From Rubripirellula reticaptiva (lineage in GTDB: Bacteria; Planctomycetota; Planctomycetia; Pirellulales; Pirellulaceae), in contig NZ_SJPX01000005.1 of NCBI RefSeq assembly GCF_007860175.1, forward strand, positions 248,001 through 312,000: a DNA stretch of 64,000 nt. The letters are read 5' to 3'. Within the stretch, counting starts at the first letter, position 1, and the number at the start of each line of letters is the position of its first letter. A model generated the notes under the pieces. That model had not been told where the DNA came from. It saw only the letters and a list, made by a program, of their open reading frames with translations, and made no database searches. The translations under genes and the position numbers were made by a program. Below are positions 53,819-62,743 of the stretch, piece after piece.

Positions 53819-56008
53819 TTAGTGTGCCGGAACCGTAGCCAAAGTCTTGGTCCGCGTCCCCGCCCAAACCATCAAAATTCCGATCACGGCGATCGCTGTT
53901 GCGATTGCGATCCACATCGGTGGCAGGTGGGTTTGATTGTCAAAATCAGCACCCAAGAAATTGAGCTTCTCGTGATAGTGGCCCACCAATTCCAACAGAC
54001 CGTTGTGAACAAAGTGCATCACCATTCCGGGCAACACGCTACCGCTGCGATACGCGATCCAGCCCAACAATAAACCCAACAATGTGGACGGTACAAAACG
54101 CTCGATCAATAATGCGTTGCCGGTCAAAACGTGGAACAATCCGAACAAGAGTGCCGTCAACGTGATCGTTTGCCACGGCTTCATCACCCGTCGAAACGAT
54201 GAAAACAGAAAGCCGCGAAAGCAGAGTTCTTCGATGATCGCCGGTGTCGCGGCAAGCGTCCCCAGCAACACCCACGGCGGAACCAGCTTCCATGCCTTCA
54301 AGACCTTGCGAGTCTGAGCGATTTTTTCTTCACTGAGTCCGCCTACACCCAATGCCTCGGCAAGCACAAAGGCTTCGTGCGCGATCGCCCACGCTCCCAA
54401 ACCGATCACCAGCGCACCGAACAGTGCAGCGATCGACGGACGCCGCAATCGGAACGTCGTTCGCGGTCGATTGCGGCCAAACCACGCCGCAATCGCCGGT
54501 ACAAATCCAAACACGACGACTAGCGCCATCGCACTCAGGATCATACTTCGAATCTGCAATCCGGCCGACTGCGTGTCTGTTAGATCGGCTTGTCCGCCCA
54601 ACATCGACGCTTTGACGCCGACTAAATACTGCATCAAGACGTTCGACAACACGAAGTAGATGGGCACCAACAAGGCCAGCACGAGCGCGGCCGCTTGCGG
54701 GCTGGCGACGTCTGTCCATTTCTTTGGTCGTCGAAAAAGTGACCCGATCGATTGTTCGCTCGTGCGTGTTACCGCGTCGCTGCCAAACAACTTTGCCGCG
54801 ATCCCTAGTGCCGCCGCGGCGTAACCCATCGTGCTTAGCACTGCCGCCCCGGCCGCAGCCGGCTGGACCGTCCCGCCCAACACTTCGCGAGCCAACAAGA
54901 CGATGTTGATCAGCGGTGCGATCGCCAACGGACCAGACAACTCCACCCCTGGCATCAACGACAACATGCCCGGCGTGATCGCAAACAACATGACGGGAAT
55001 CAAGTAAGCCTGGGCTTCTTTGAACGACCGAGCGAAACTGGTCAACGACAACAGCACCGCCGAAAAGAAACCGCTGAACAGTACCAACAAACCCAGAATT
55101 TGCAGCACCGCCAACCAAGGAAACCCAGGATCGCCACCGGTCAACAGCGGCAGCAAACCACCCAACCACAGCGTCGTGAACATGGCCAGCAAGTTGGCAA
55201 GCGCCGTTAACAACGCCACCGTCACGACCGCCACATATTTTGCCAGCAGCACATAAAACCGCGGCACTGGCGATGCCATCAGTGCTTCCATCGTGCCCCG
55301 TTCGCGTTCACCAGCCGTCAAGTCAATTGCCGGATAAACCGCGCCGGTGATCGTCATCAACACCAGAACCAACGGCACAATCGTGGCAAGAATTGGCGTC
55401 TCTGTTGGCTCGCCGACTTCGGCGACCGTCACGTCGACCGGCGGCTTGAAGTTGGGATCCACTGCCTCGGCGACTCTTTCGGCAAACGCCAATTTCAACC
55501 ATTGCATCCGTTCCACAATGATTCGCCGCGCATTCTGGCTGGTGGCATCGCCGGCGAACGACTTCAGCGTCAACGAATAGCGTCCATCGTTTTCCTCGAC
55601 CAGCTTCGCAGCCACTTCGACGACGCCGTTTTCAAGAGCTTGCACCGGAGTCAGCGGCGTACCATTTTCGGTGTCCGAGGTATTGAAAAACACGAACTCA
55701 GCCAACTTACCGCTGCTTGAGCTCAACACCTCATCCGGCGGTACCGACTCGGGACTGCAAAGGAGATCATTCAGCCGGGTGCCCTCGGCGTCTGAACTGA
55801 CCGCAATCCGGTATTTGACCTCGACCGAAGAATCCGCAGTCAACAAATATCGGTTCATCGCCATGCTCAGCAACGGATAAACCAACAATGGCATCAACAA
55901 CAACGTCACGATCGTGCGACGATCGCGGCTAGTTTCTTTTAGCTCTTTTTGACATAGCCGCCATAAGCGACCGGGTGTGTTTTTCGTTGTGTGATGCGGC
56001 TGGCTCAT
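53819..56008 (-). CDS. ABC-2/NatB-type export permease fused to a CPBP intramembrane protease domain
   Basis: 729 residues from the ATG at 56008, which overlaps the natA stop by four bases and fixes the start; the frame upstream to 56167 is rejected. N-terminal half: a transmembrane helix at about 30-50, a large extracytoplasmic domain (60-240) and about six further helices, as in NatB/ABC-2 permeases. C-terminal part (about 540-700): a CPBP domain with IEELCFRGFLFSSFRR, TALLFGLFHVLTGN and VMHFVHNGLLELV, all active-site residues present. The fusion suggests the exporter and a membrane protease act on the same substrate, perhaps a peptide or a modified lipid. Encoded with its ATPase. Confidence 0.88.
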   Translation of the reverse strand: MSQPHHTTKNTPGRLWRLCQKELKETSRDRRTIVTLLLMPLLVYPLLSMAMNRYLLTADSSVEVKYRIAVSSDAEGTRLNDLLCSPESVPPDEVLSSSSGKLAEFVFFNTSDTENGTPLTPVQALENGVVEVAAKLVEENDGRYSLTLKSFAGDATSQNARRIIVERMQWLKLAFAERVAEAVDPNFKPPVDVTVAEVGEPTETPILATIVPLVLVLMTITGAVYPAIDLTAGERERGTMEALMASPVPRFYVLLAKYVAVVTVALLTALANLLAMFTTLWLGGLLPLLTGGDPGFPWLAVLQILGLLVLFSGFFSAVLLSLTSFARSFKEAQAYLIPVMLFAITPGMLSLMPGVELSGPLAIAPLINIVLLAREVLGGTVQPAAAGAAVLSTMGYAAAALGIAAKLFGSDAVTRTSEQSIGSLFRRPKKWTDVASPQAAALVLALLVPIYFVLSNVLMQYLVGVKASMLGGQADLTDTQSAGLQIRSMILSAMALVVVFGFVPAIAAWFGRNRPRTTFRLRRPSIAALFGALVIGLGAWAIAHEAFVLAEALGVGGLSEEKIAQTRKVLKAWKLVPPWVLLGTLAATPAIIEELCFRGFLFSSFRRVMKPWQTITLTALLFGLFHVLTGNALLIERFVPSTLLGLLLGWIAYRSGSVLPGMVMHFVHNGLLELVGHYHEKLNFLGADFDNQTHLPPMWIAIATAIAVIGILMVWAGTRTKTLATVPAH

Positions 56009-56739
56009 GACACTTCCCGCATCAACTCGACGAACATGTTGACCAAGTGTTCTTGACCGGTGGACGCACGCAATTCTTCCATCGTTCCCATGTGCCGCAT
56101 TTTTCCACGGTGCAACAGCCCGAACCGATCGCAAAGTCTTTCTGCTTCGTCCAATCGGTGCGTGCAAACGATCACAGCTTTGCCTACCTGGCGCAAGTGT
56201 TCGATGTATTCGAAGATGGTCTGAACACCGACCACATCCAACCCACGTGTAGGTTCGTCCAGTAACATCACGGGCGGATCATGAATCAGACCGCGAACGA
56301 GTGTCACTCGCTGCCGCTGGCCCGTCGAAAGGGTACCGGCACGTCGACTTAGCAGCGGCTCGATGCCCATCAGCTTCGCCAAATTTTCACATCGCTGGGC
56401 CGCAACGTCCGGATCAACCGCATAAAGATCAGCAAAATAAAGCAGCATCTCGCGAACCGAAAGCCACGGGTAAACTCCGTCACTTGCCGAAACGAATCCC
56501 AAACGAGCTTTGACGCCGATCGGATCGTCGGCGGTACGAATACCATCCACTTCGGCGAAACCTTCATCGGGCTCGAGCAGGCCCAAAATCATCCGTAGCG
56601 TGGTCGTTTTGCCAGCACCATTGGGGCCCAACAGCCCAAAGACTTCGCCGGGCATCACCTGGAACGACAAATGATCGACCGCGCATAGGTCACTGTCATC
56701 AAGCGAAAAGTTCTTCGTCAGCGACTCGGCAACAAGCAT
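56005..56739 (-). CDS. ABC transporter ATP-binding protein (NatA-like)
   Basis: 244 residues. Walker A GPNGAGKTT near 40, the signature motif LSTGQRQRV, Walker B VMLLDEPTRGLD and the switch His in VCTHRLDEA are all intact. FLLGP/LLEPDEGFAEVDG and the short length resemble NatA/CcmA-type exporter ATPases, which couple ATP hydrolysis to the fused permease encoded directly downstream. Their overlap (ATGA at 56005-56008) implies translational coupling. A 6-bp hairpin in the leader sits 11 nt before the ATG. The 168-nt gap to the divergent TPR gene holds the promoters. Confidence 0.95.
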   Translation of the reverse strand: MLVAESLTKNFSLDDSDLCAVDHLSFQVMPGEVFGLLGPNGAGKTTTLRMILGLLEPDEGFAEVDGIRTADDPIGVKARLGFVSASDGVYPWLSVREMLLYFADLYAVDPDVAAQRCENLAKLMGIEPLLSRRAGTLSTGQRQRVTLVRGLIHDPPVMLLDEPTRGLDVVGVQTIFEYIEHLRQVGKAVIVCTHRLDEAERLCDRFGLLHRGKMRHMGTMEELRASTGQEHLVNMFVELMREVS

Positions 56740-56749
56740 CGATCTACGC

Positions 56750-56766
56750 CCGGCCGGTATGGCCGG
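56750..56766 (-). promoter_or_regulatory. Hairpin in the natA leader
   Basis: CCGGCC (56750-56755) pairs with GGCCGG (56761-56766) around GGTAT. It lies 11 nt upstream of the ATG at 56739 and so close to the ribosome site; it could restrain translation or bind a regulator. No known element is recognised. Confidence 0.35.
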
Positions 56767-56955
56767 CGTGTTTGGATGATTCGGTGAAAACGCCCTGGAG
56801 GATAACGACCTGCATACGTTGTCAGATTACCGGCGGTTCGGATAGTCCGCCCATTTCAAGGTTTTCCGTGATTCCGGTCTACGCGCGGCGGTAGCCAACC
56901 CGCCATAATGAATGAGATCCCACCAATCACGCATTTTGGCGATGAGCTTACCCCC

Positions 56956-58806
56956 ATGACATTGTGTTTTCTTGATTTCTCGTCCGACCACCCGGCCAAT
57001 GACCGCTTGCAACGACACGCCTCACGCATCCGCCGATCGTTGACAGTGCTGGCGATGGCCGGCGTCGTGACAACGGCAGCGCTTTCGATGCCTCAGGCTT
57101 TCGGACAAGATAGCGGCGCGCCGGTTGTCGAGACTGACGCACCCGCCGGCACTGACACAAAACCCAGCACCGAAACCAAACCCGCTGCGACGGACGCCGG
57201 TCAATCTGAACTTGACGAAGCGATCATCAAGCGCATCGACGCCGAAACCGAAGACCAACTGGAATCGGTGGCCGCGCTATTGGAGTCTTCGTTGACCAAG
57301 GGTCTGGACGAAGAAAACGCGGCGTTCGCGAAACAAATGCTCGGTTCGGTCCTGCTGCAACGTGCTCAAGGCATGGCGCAAACGATTGTCCAAGCCAACG
57401 GGCGTCGCCGCGAAGACGTTCGTGAAGAAACCATCCGAGTCCTCAACCAAGCGGTCGAAGCCGATCCCAAATTGGTCGAAGCCTTCCTGCTGATCGCTCG
57501 TTTGAATCTGTTGCCCGGCGGCGATCGGAAGCAAATCACCGCAGCGACAACCAGTGCGATCGCCCTGCTGGAAGATGACCCGAAAGAGAAAAGCGCAGCG
57601 TTGATGTTGCGAGCGTTGACGCAAGACAGCGAAGACAAGCGAATGCAGGATCTGAACGCCGCTATCGAAGCGGACGGCGAAAACATGGAAGCCCGCCAAG
57701 CCCGCGCGCTTGCAAAGCTTGAAGAAAACGACGTCGAAGGCGCGATGGTCGACTTGGAAGGAATCCTTGCCAAGGATCCGACTAATCAAGCCGTCGCTGG
57801 TCTGGCCGTCCAAAAGTTGGTTCAACTGGAACGCTTGGACGAAGCGATGAAATTGATCACCAACATGTTGGCGTCCAACCCGAACGAAGGCATGTATCGC
57901 ATGCGGGCCGTTCTGCACCGTGCCAACAACGACAGTGACCTGGCGCTTGCCGACCTGAACAAGGCGATCGCGATGGCCCCCAAAGACCCGATGACGCTAA
58001 TGCAGCGTTCGGCTCTTGCCCTTGATCGCGATGACGTCAAATCGGCCAAGGCAGATTATGCCGCTGCACTGGAAATCGAACCGCGAATCGAAGGCGCCGA
58101 CGAAGGAATCGAGCTGCGACTGCAAATTGCAATCGCCGAAAAGCGGATGCCAGATGCGATCAATGACGCTCAACTGCTGTGCGATAAAGCGCCCGACAAC
58201 GTATTCCGGCGTCTGCGATTGGCCAGTCTGTACTCGATCGACAATCGACCTCGAAAAGCCATCGACATCCTGTCCGGCATCCTTCGCGATGACCCCAAGA
58301 ACGTCGCTGTCCTGCGAACGCGTGGCGACGCGCTCTTGAGCGTCGGTGATCACGCTGCGGCGATCGATGACTATGAAAAAGCCATCGCGTCAATTGGCAA
58401 TCTAGACGTGTCGGTTGCCGACGAACAAGACAAGATCGAAGCTTCGGGCATCTATAACAACCTGTCCTGGGTGTTGTCGACTTCGACGAACGATTCGGTT
58501 CGAAACGGCAAACGAGCGATCGAGTTGGCTGAAAAGTCGGCCGAATTGACGGACTACCAAGAAGCCCACATCCTCAGCACGCTCGCAGCCGGCTATGCCG
58601 AAGCGGGTGACTTTGAGAATGCTCGTCTTTGGAGCGAAAAAGCAGTTGCTTTGGCTGCCGAAGAAGAAGACCAGACCAATAGCCAACTGGAACAGTTGAA
58701 GGAAGAACTCGAGTCCTACAAGGCGGATAAACCTTGGCGAGAGAAGCAGGAAACGGAGGAAAACAACGTCCCGATCCTGTCGCCGGAAGAGCTGATCGAT
58801 ACTTGA
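56956..58806 (+). CDS. Exported tetratricopeptide repeat protein
   Basis: 616 residues from the ATG at 56956 (the frame opens at 56908). A basic RHASRIRRS segment and a hydrophobic core (LTVLAMAGVVTTAALSM) end at AFGQ, a signal peptide. A Thr/Pro/Ala linker follows, then about ten TPR-like units to about residue 560 (for example DLALADLNKAIAMAPKDP, VKSAKADYAAALEIEPR and AAIDDYEKAIAS). The end is Glu/Lys-rich. TPR arrays mediate protein-protein contact; located in the periplasm or anchored to the membrane. No enzymatic domain. The EF-hand gene follows 93 nt downstream on the same strand. The long n-region makes the exact start uncertain. Confidence 0.85.
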   Translation: MTLCFLDFSSDHPANDRLQRHASRIRRSLTVLAMAGVVTTAALSMPQAFGQDSGAPVVETDAPAGTDTKPSTETKPAATDAGQSELDEAIIKRIDAETEDQLESVAALLESSLTKGLDEENAAFAKQMLGSVLLQRAQGMAQTIVQANGRRREDVREETIRVLNQAVEADPKLVEAFLLIARLNLLPGGDRKQITAATTSAIALLEDDPKEKSAALMLRALTQDSEDKRMQDLNAAIEADGENMEARQARALAKLEENDVEGAMVDLEGILAKDPTNQAVAGLAVQKLVQLERLDEAMKLITNMLASNPNEGMYRMRAVLHRANNDSDLALADLNKAIAMAPKDPMTLMQRSALALDRDDVKSAKADYAAALEIEPRIEGADEGIELRLQIAIAEKRMPDAINDAQLLCDKAPDNVFRRLRLASLYSIDNRPRKAIDILSGILRDDPKNVAVLRTRGDALLSVGDHAAAIDDYEKAIASIGNLDVSVADEQDKIEASGIYNNLSWVLSTSTNDSVRNGKRAIELAEKSAELTDYQEAHILSTLAAGYAEAGDFENARLWSEKAVALAAEEEDQTNSQLEQLKEELESYKADKPWREKQETEENNVPILSPEELIDT

Positions 58807-58899
58807 TCGAAACCTTTGCGTTGGTTGCGAGTTTAATGGACTAGACGCCCCTATTGGAAAGTGTGCGTCGAAAAATCCACAACTTGGGAACTCAACTCG

Positions 58900-59523
58900 A
58901 TGAAACGATCACGATCAGCTTTGGCCGCTGCCTTGGCCACACTCGCAATGGCAACCACCACCGTCGCCCAGCCTCCCGAGGGCCGTGGGCGAGGTCGCGG
59001 GGACGGCGGTGGTCCTCGCGGCGGTGGCGCGCCGGGCGAAGGCATGATGCGATTCATCCCTGTCCTGGCCGCGCTCGACGCAGACAAGGATGGCGTGCTT
59101 TCCAAAGCCGAAATCGAAAACGCCACAAAAGCGCTGCTGACTTTGGACAAGGACAACGATGGCAGCTTGTCGGCCGAAGAGATGCGTCCGGCCAATCCAA
59201 TGCGTGGCGGCGGCGGTCGCCCCGACGCGGCTGGCCGCCCAGAAATGGGTGGTCGTCCCGATATGCGTCAAAACCCTGGCGAAGGCATAGCCGCAATGTT
59301 TACTCAGCGGGACGCAAATAAAGACGGCAAGCTTTCAGGTGACGAAATCCCGGCAGCGATGGCCGAGCGTGTCGAACGACTTGATACTAATAGCGATGGT
59401 GCGATCGACAAAGATGAAATGGCCGCCGCGATGAAGCGGATGCGTGATGGTGGCGGCCGTCAAGGTGGCGATCAAGGCGGACGCCCAGGCGGCGATCGTC
59501 CCAAACGCCCCAGTGCTGAGTAA
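58900..59523 (+). CDS. Secreted EF-hand protein with four calcium loops
   Basis: 207 residues from the ATG at 58900 (MKRSRSALAAALATLAMA), a clean signal peptide ending VAQPPEG; an upstream GTG at 58861 is not favoured. A Gly/Arg-rich segment is followed by four EF-hand loops: DADKDGVLSKAE, DKDNDGSLSAEE, DANKDGKLSGDE and DTNSDGAIDKDE, in two pairs separated by a Gly/Arg/Pro/Met-rich linker. The tail is again Gly/Arg/Asp-rich. Such proteins are frequent in planctomycetes; role unknown, probably calcium-dependent surface or periplasmic binding. The last codons and stop lie in a 15-bp duplication, so a second in-frame stop (TGA) follows. Confidence 0.9.
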   Translation: MKRSRSALAAALATLAMATTTVAQPPEGRGRGRGDGGGPRGGGAPGEGMMRFIPVLAALDADKDGVLSKAEIENATKALLTLDKDNDGSLSAEEMRPANPMRGGGGRPDAAGRPEMGGRPDMRQNPGEGIAAMFTQRDANKDGKLSGDEIPAAMAERVERLDTNSDGAIDKDEMAAAMKRMRDGGGRQGGDQGGRPGGDRPKRPSAE

Positions 59524-59540
59524 GCCAGTGCTGAGTGAGC
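59511..59540. repeat. 15-bp tandem duplication at the stop of the EF-hand gene
   Basis: CAGTGCTGAGTAAGC (59511-59525) and CAGTGCTGAGTGAGC (59526-59540). Copy 1 holds the real TAA stop, copy 2 an in-frame TGA at the same offset, so the gene end has been copied. Confidence 0.85.
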
Positions 59541-59597
59541 CAGGCTAGGACGACGGTGTTGGGCGATGTCAATCGGCATCGCCCAACTTTTCGCTGC

Positions 59598-60653
59598 TTA
59601 CACGGTGAAGTCGTGGAAGACTTGATTGTCTTCCAGTTCGGCAAACATCCGCGGCCCAAAGTACGGCGACACTAGCGAGTTCAAATTCAACTCGCCGCGG
59701 GCATAACGCAGCTTCGCGTGCCCCGACGTTACCCCCACGGCAACATACTTGCCGGGGCCTGCAGCTTTGTCTTCGACCAACCACGGGCAACCACTTGCCC
59801 CACCACCAAAGTTGGTTGCCATCACGGGCGCAAAATCGCTGTCGGGTCCGTTTCCTTGGCCGAATAAGTAGTCACCCTCGCTTTGCCAAAGCTGTTTGCC
59901 AAAGTCGAACCCGCTGCCGGCCGGATACCCCACAATCGCGACTCGTTCATTATCAAAGAAGTCAGGATCGGTCACGACTTCCGTTCGAATCTGAGTCCCG
60001 ATGATGTCGCCGATGTTTCGATCGACGTAACAGATCGCGATGTCCAGATTAGTCGCCGGATTGTTCAAATAAGAACGCGGAATGTAGGCGCCCGTCACAC
60101 GGCATGTCGGCCGGTCGTTGCTGTCGTAGTAGTCGTAGCCCGCGTGAAATTCGAGCGCCCGCGACCAAGTCCGGGTTGTCGAGTCGTACAGATTGTGGGC
60201 CGCGGTTGCGATCGTACTGGGCCCCGTGATCCACGCTGACCCCATCGCCAATGGCAATCGAGTATCAGGCGAAATCTGAATGAACAGCTTGCCGATCGCA
60301 CGCAATTGATTCGATTGCGGACGAGCAACTAGGCGAGTCTGGAAGTAGGGATTCAGCGGCTGTTCCAACAGACTTTCCACTCGCGGAAACGCAACTGACG
60401 GGCGAACATTGTGAATCGTCCGATCACGGTCGGCGGCAAAGTCAAACGGATCGATCGGCGCCGACGGATAGGCACCGCCAGAATACGGAGAGGCTTCCGA
60501 CGGATAGCTTGGCATCGCCATCGGCATGCTGAATTCGTCTTTGCGACCAAGTTGCTGCAAACGCAGTCCCTTGGCCGTCAAGAACGGATGAGCATCGCCA
60601 GACTGCTCCGGCGAGTTTCCTTGATCGGGCATCGAAGATGAATTCCAAGACAA
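59598..60653 (-). CDS. Trypsin-like (V8/glutamyl endopeptidase type) serine protease without signal peptide
   Basis: 351 residues. A Pro/Ser-rich N-terminal 110 residues, then a chymotrypsin-fold domain with His153 in TIATAAHNLYD, Asp204 in NLDIAICYVD and Ser287 in GGGASGCPW, the complete triad with the TAAH and GxSG motifs of glutamyl endopeptidases. No hydrophobic signal segment is visible, so it may be cytoplasmic or exported by another route; possibly a pro-region of 110 residues. The start is ATG 60653; ATG 60632 (MPDQGN) is an alternative. The unknown gene 60665-61408 ends 11 nt upstream, so both are probably one transcript and functionally linked. Confidence 0.87.
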   Translation of the reverse strand: MSWNSSSMPDQGNSPEQSGDAHPFLTAKGLRLQQLGRKDEFSMPMAMPSYPSEASPYSGGAYPSAPIDPFDFAADRDRTIHNVRPSVAFPRVESLLEQPLNPYFQTRLVARPQSNQLRAIGKLFIQISPDTRLPLAMGSAWITGPSTIATAAHNLYDSTTRTWSRALEFHAGYDYYDSNDRPTCRVTGAYIPRSYLNNPATNLDIAICYVDRNIGDIIGTQIRTEVVTDPDFFDNERVAIVGYPAGSGFDFGKQLWQSEGDYLFGQGNGPDSDFAPVMATNFGGGASGCPWLVEDKAAGPGKYVAVGVTSGHAKLRYARGELNLNSLVSPYFGPRMFAELEDNQVFHDFTV

Positions 60654-60664
60654 TGACTTGGCAA

Positions 60665-61408
60665 CTATCGAAGCGAGATTGCTTCTTGCAGCGGTTGCAG
60701 CACACTGCTAATCAAATACTCGTCGACAAGGTCGCGGCAAAGGCCCGCCAACCTTTCGAACTCTTTTGCAAACGTTTCATCCGCACCAAGGCTGTCGTAG
60801 CGCCGAACCGTCAAGTAGACGCTGATTTGGTCTTCACCAAATTCGCCGGTACGAACTTGGAACGCATTGGTTCGCGATTCGAAACTGACCCGGCACTGAG
60901 TCTTGCAATCTTCGTCGAGTGCGAACTGGATGGCCGGTTCGTGCGACAACAACTTGCCAAATGGAACCTGCAAGAATCGTTCGAGCCCCGGTGCCACGCC
61001 AACAGCTTCGGCAAGGATCTCGTTGTGGTTACCTCGGTACGCAAAATCAAACCCAGCCATCACCGACAACGATTCGCAATCGAGCGGACTGATCGACAAA
61101 TCATAGGGGACCATTTCCAACACCATGCGGTGCTGGTCAACGGCCGACTCATATGACTCGGGGTTCACAACACCACTGTTGACTCGCTTGGCTTCCACCG
61201 ACGTCCATCGATAGTGGCCCGCTTCCTTTTCTTCTTCCAGAACGTATTCACCTTTTTCGCGTGAATAAAAGTTCTGCATCTTGGGATAACGGCGACGCAC
61301 CTGTTCAAAATAGTGCAGGACGGACTCGCGACCCTGAGGCAATTCCATTTCGGTTGAAAGGTTCATGTTGAGATAAAAATCGTCGCTCAGTTCGCCATAT
61401 CCGCTCAT
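60665..61408 (-). CDS. Conserved-looking cytoplasmic protein of unknown function, partner of the V8-like protease
   Basis: 247 residues, no signal peptide or membrane segment. The sequence is balanced and well structured (for example VLHYFEQVRRRYPKMQNFYSREKGEYVLEEEK, FAYRGNHNEILAEA and a C-terminal helix-rich region). I recognise no family. Its end is 11 nt from the protease start, the tightest clue to its job: it could be a substrate adaptor, chaperone, inhibitor or regulator of that protease. Gene length and codon use look native. Start: ATG at 61408 (MSGYGE); upstream there is a short hairpin. Confidence 0.8.
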   Translation of the reverse strand: MSGYGELSDDFYLNMNLSTEMELPQGRESVLHYFEQVRRRYPKMQNFYSREKGEYVLEEEKEAGHYRWTSVEAKRVNSGVVNPESYESAVDQHRMVLEMVPYDLSISPLDCESLSVMAGFDFAYRGNHNEILAEAVGVAPGLERFLQVPFGKLLSHEPAIQFALDEDCKTQCRVSFESRTNAFQVRTGEFGEDQISVYLTVRRYDSLGADETFAKEFERLAGLCRDLVDEYLISSVLQPLQEAISLR

Positions 61409-61479
61409 TCAGCCGTCTCCTGTGATCATCCGCGTTCGAGTGTTGCCCGCCCAAAAAAGGTTCCTGCGGCAATCCGTCA

Positions 61480-61494
61480 GCCATCTCTGATGGC
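61480..61494 (-). other. Small hairpin between two minus-strand genes
   Basis: GCCATC (61480-61485) pairs with GATGGC (61489-61494) with a TCT loop, in the 251-nt gap between the membrane-protein gene end (61660) and the start of the unknown gene (61408). No T tract in either direction, so its role is unclear. Confidence 0.35.
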
Positions 61495-61659
61495 GGCTTT
61501 CAGTATAGACGCGCGGCCTAGCGCAAAGAACCGCCGCGAATGACGGAAAGTCACCAATCACCGCAATTTAGCGGGTAAAACTCGCGAATTCAGCCTGCAC
61601 GCTCTGTCCGTTGCCACTGCCAAGGCCACAGAATCGGCATTTACGACAAACTGGACGAG

Positions 61660-62460
61660 TCAATTCGATGGCGCAAGCGATTCGCGGTGTTGTCCCGCCA
61701 ACAGGAATGCAGCCAGTGCGGTCGCGGCGACTGCGCTTTGCGGAGTCCAGCTCAAAAAGATGCCCATGAGAACTTGGTCGAACTCCATCTGCAGTGAATG
61801 TCCGACGAATAACGCAATCGCGATCAAGGAGAACGTGATGGGAATCAACAACACAACTCGTCGCTGCCACGACCAACGATGGGGAATCATCGCCAACCCG
61901 ACCAACGTGGCTGGGCCGATCGCATAGATCGTCACCAGCGTTATCGGGTGGACCGCCAACCGGCTGACCACGGTGGACGCGATCGCCGCCATCGTCGTGA
62001 CGATCATCAGACCACGCAGACTAAATTGTACTGGCGCGAGCTTTTGTGAATTGCCGGAATGGGACGACGCATTTGAATTGAGTTTGGCGTCTCCTGGATC
62101 AACAACCATTGCCCCATCAACGGCATCGTTCAGAAAGTCACGTTGCCAAACGGCAAACGCGCCGATGACGCATCCGACGACTGCTGCGCTCGCGATGTTC
62201 AAACCCATCGCACGATAGTCAGCAAACATTCCGCCGTACGTGTTGCCGGCTTCCCAAACTTGCCAAGGAAATCCGATTGCTGAGTTCAAGGTTGCGGGTC
62301 GCCCGACCAATCCGGACCAATCGGAAGAACGGAAAAAGTAGGACAGAGCGTTCACCGCCGCCATCAACAACATGCCAATGGCCAAACCTCGCATGAACCA
62401 CCGGCCAGCCGAAGCTCGCACATCGGCGAGAACGGATTCGTTCTTGGATTCGAATACCAT
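61660..62460 (-). CDS. Multi-pass membrane protein of unknown function
   Basis: 266 residues from the ATG at 62460, fixed by a GGAGG site; the frame upstream to 62568 is Cys-rich and rejected. About seven hydrophobic helices: one at 25-45, one near 85-105, and five in the second half (FSLRGLMIVTTMAAIASTVV, ITLVTIYAIGPATLVGLAM, VVLLIPITFSLIAIALFVG, VLMGIFLSWTPQ, AVAATALAAFLLA). A hydrophilic Ser/Asn loop (about 120-145) precedes QFSLRGLMIVTTM, a motif I associate with small planctomycete membrane proteins. No catalytic motif. Function unknown; divergent from the channel gene. Confidence 0.82.
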   Translation of the reverse strand: MVFESKNESVLADVRASAGRWFMRGLAIGMLLMAAVNALSYFFRSSDWSGLVGRPATLNSAIGFPWQVWEAGNTYGGMFADYRAMGLNIASAAVVGCVIGAFAVWQRDFLNDAVDGAMVVDPGDAKLNSNASSHSGNSQKLAPVQFSLRGLMIVTTMAAIASTVVSRLAVHPITLVTIYAIGPATLVGLAMIPHRWSWQRRVVLLIPITFSLIAIALFVGHSLQMEFDQVLMGIFLSWTPQSAVAATALAAFLLAGQHRESLAPSN

Positions 62461-62467
62461 CTGCGAA

Positions 62468-62472
62468 CCTCC
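62468..62472 (-). promoter_or_regulatory. Shine-Dalgarno of the membrane-protein gene
   Basis: GGAGG on the minus strand, seven nt before the ATG at 62460. It decides the start over the frame open to 62568. Confidence 0.75.
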
Positions 62473-62743
62473 ATCGATCGGAAACAAACGGCAAGTCGTG
62501 AAATCGCTGCAATTAGTTTTACCCGTGCATGTTGCGGCACAGAGACAAACGGCCAAACAGTCGGCCAAAACCTATGAACTGATTCTAGCCGCCTGTACCG
62601 GCGACGGCGAAACGATTGTGCAGCTCGTTCCTATCTTGTCGGTTGGCAAAACTTTACGCCGGACACTTTTGATGAATCCAGCCGCCGCTACCGCTGGTGG
62701 CGGGTAGAGTTTTTCGTATTTCATCCATCCTTTTGCCAGTTAC

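Noticed and set aside
62650-62664. TTTACGCCGGACA shared with the region near 48635
   Set aside because: A 13-bp match between two places is expected many times by chance in 64 kb.
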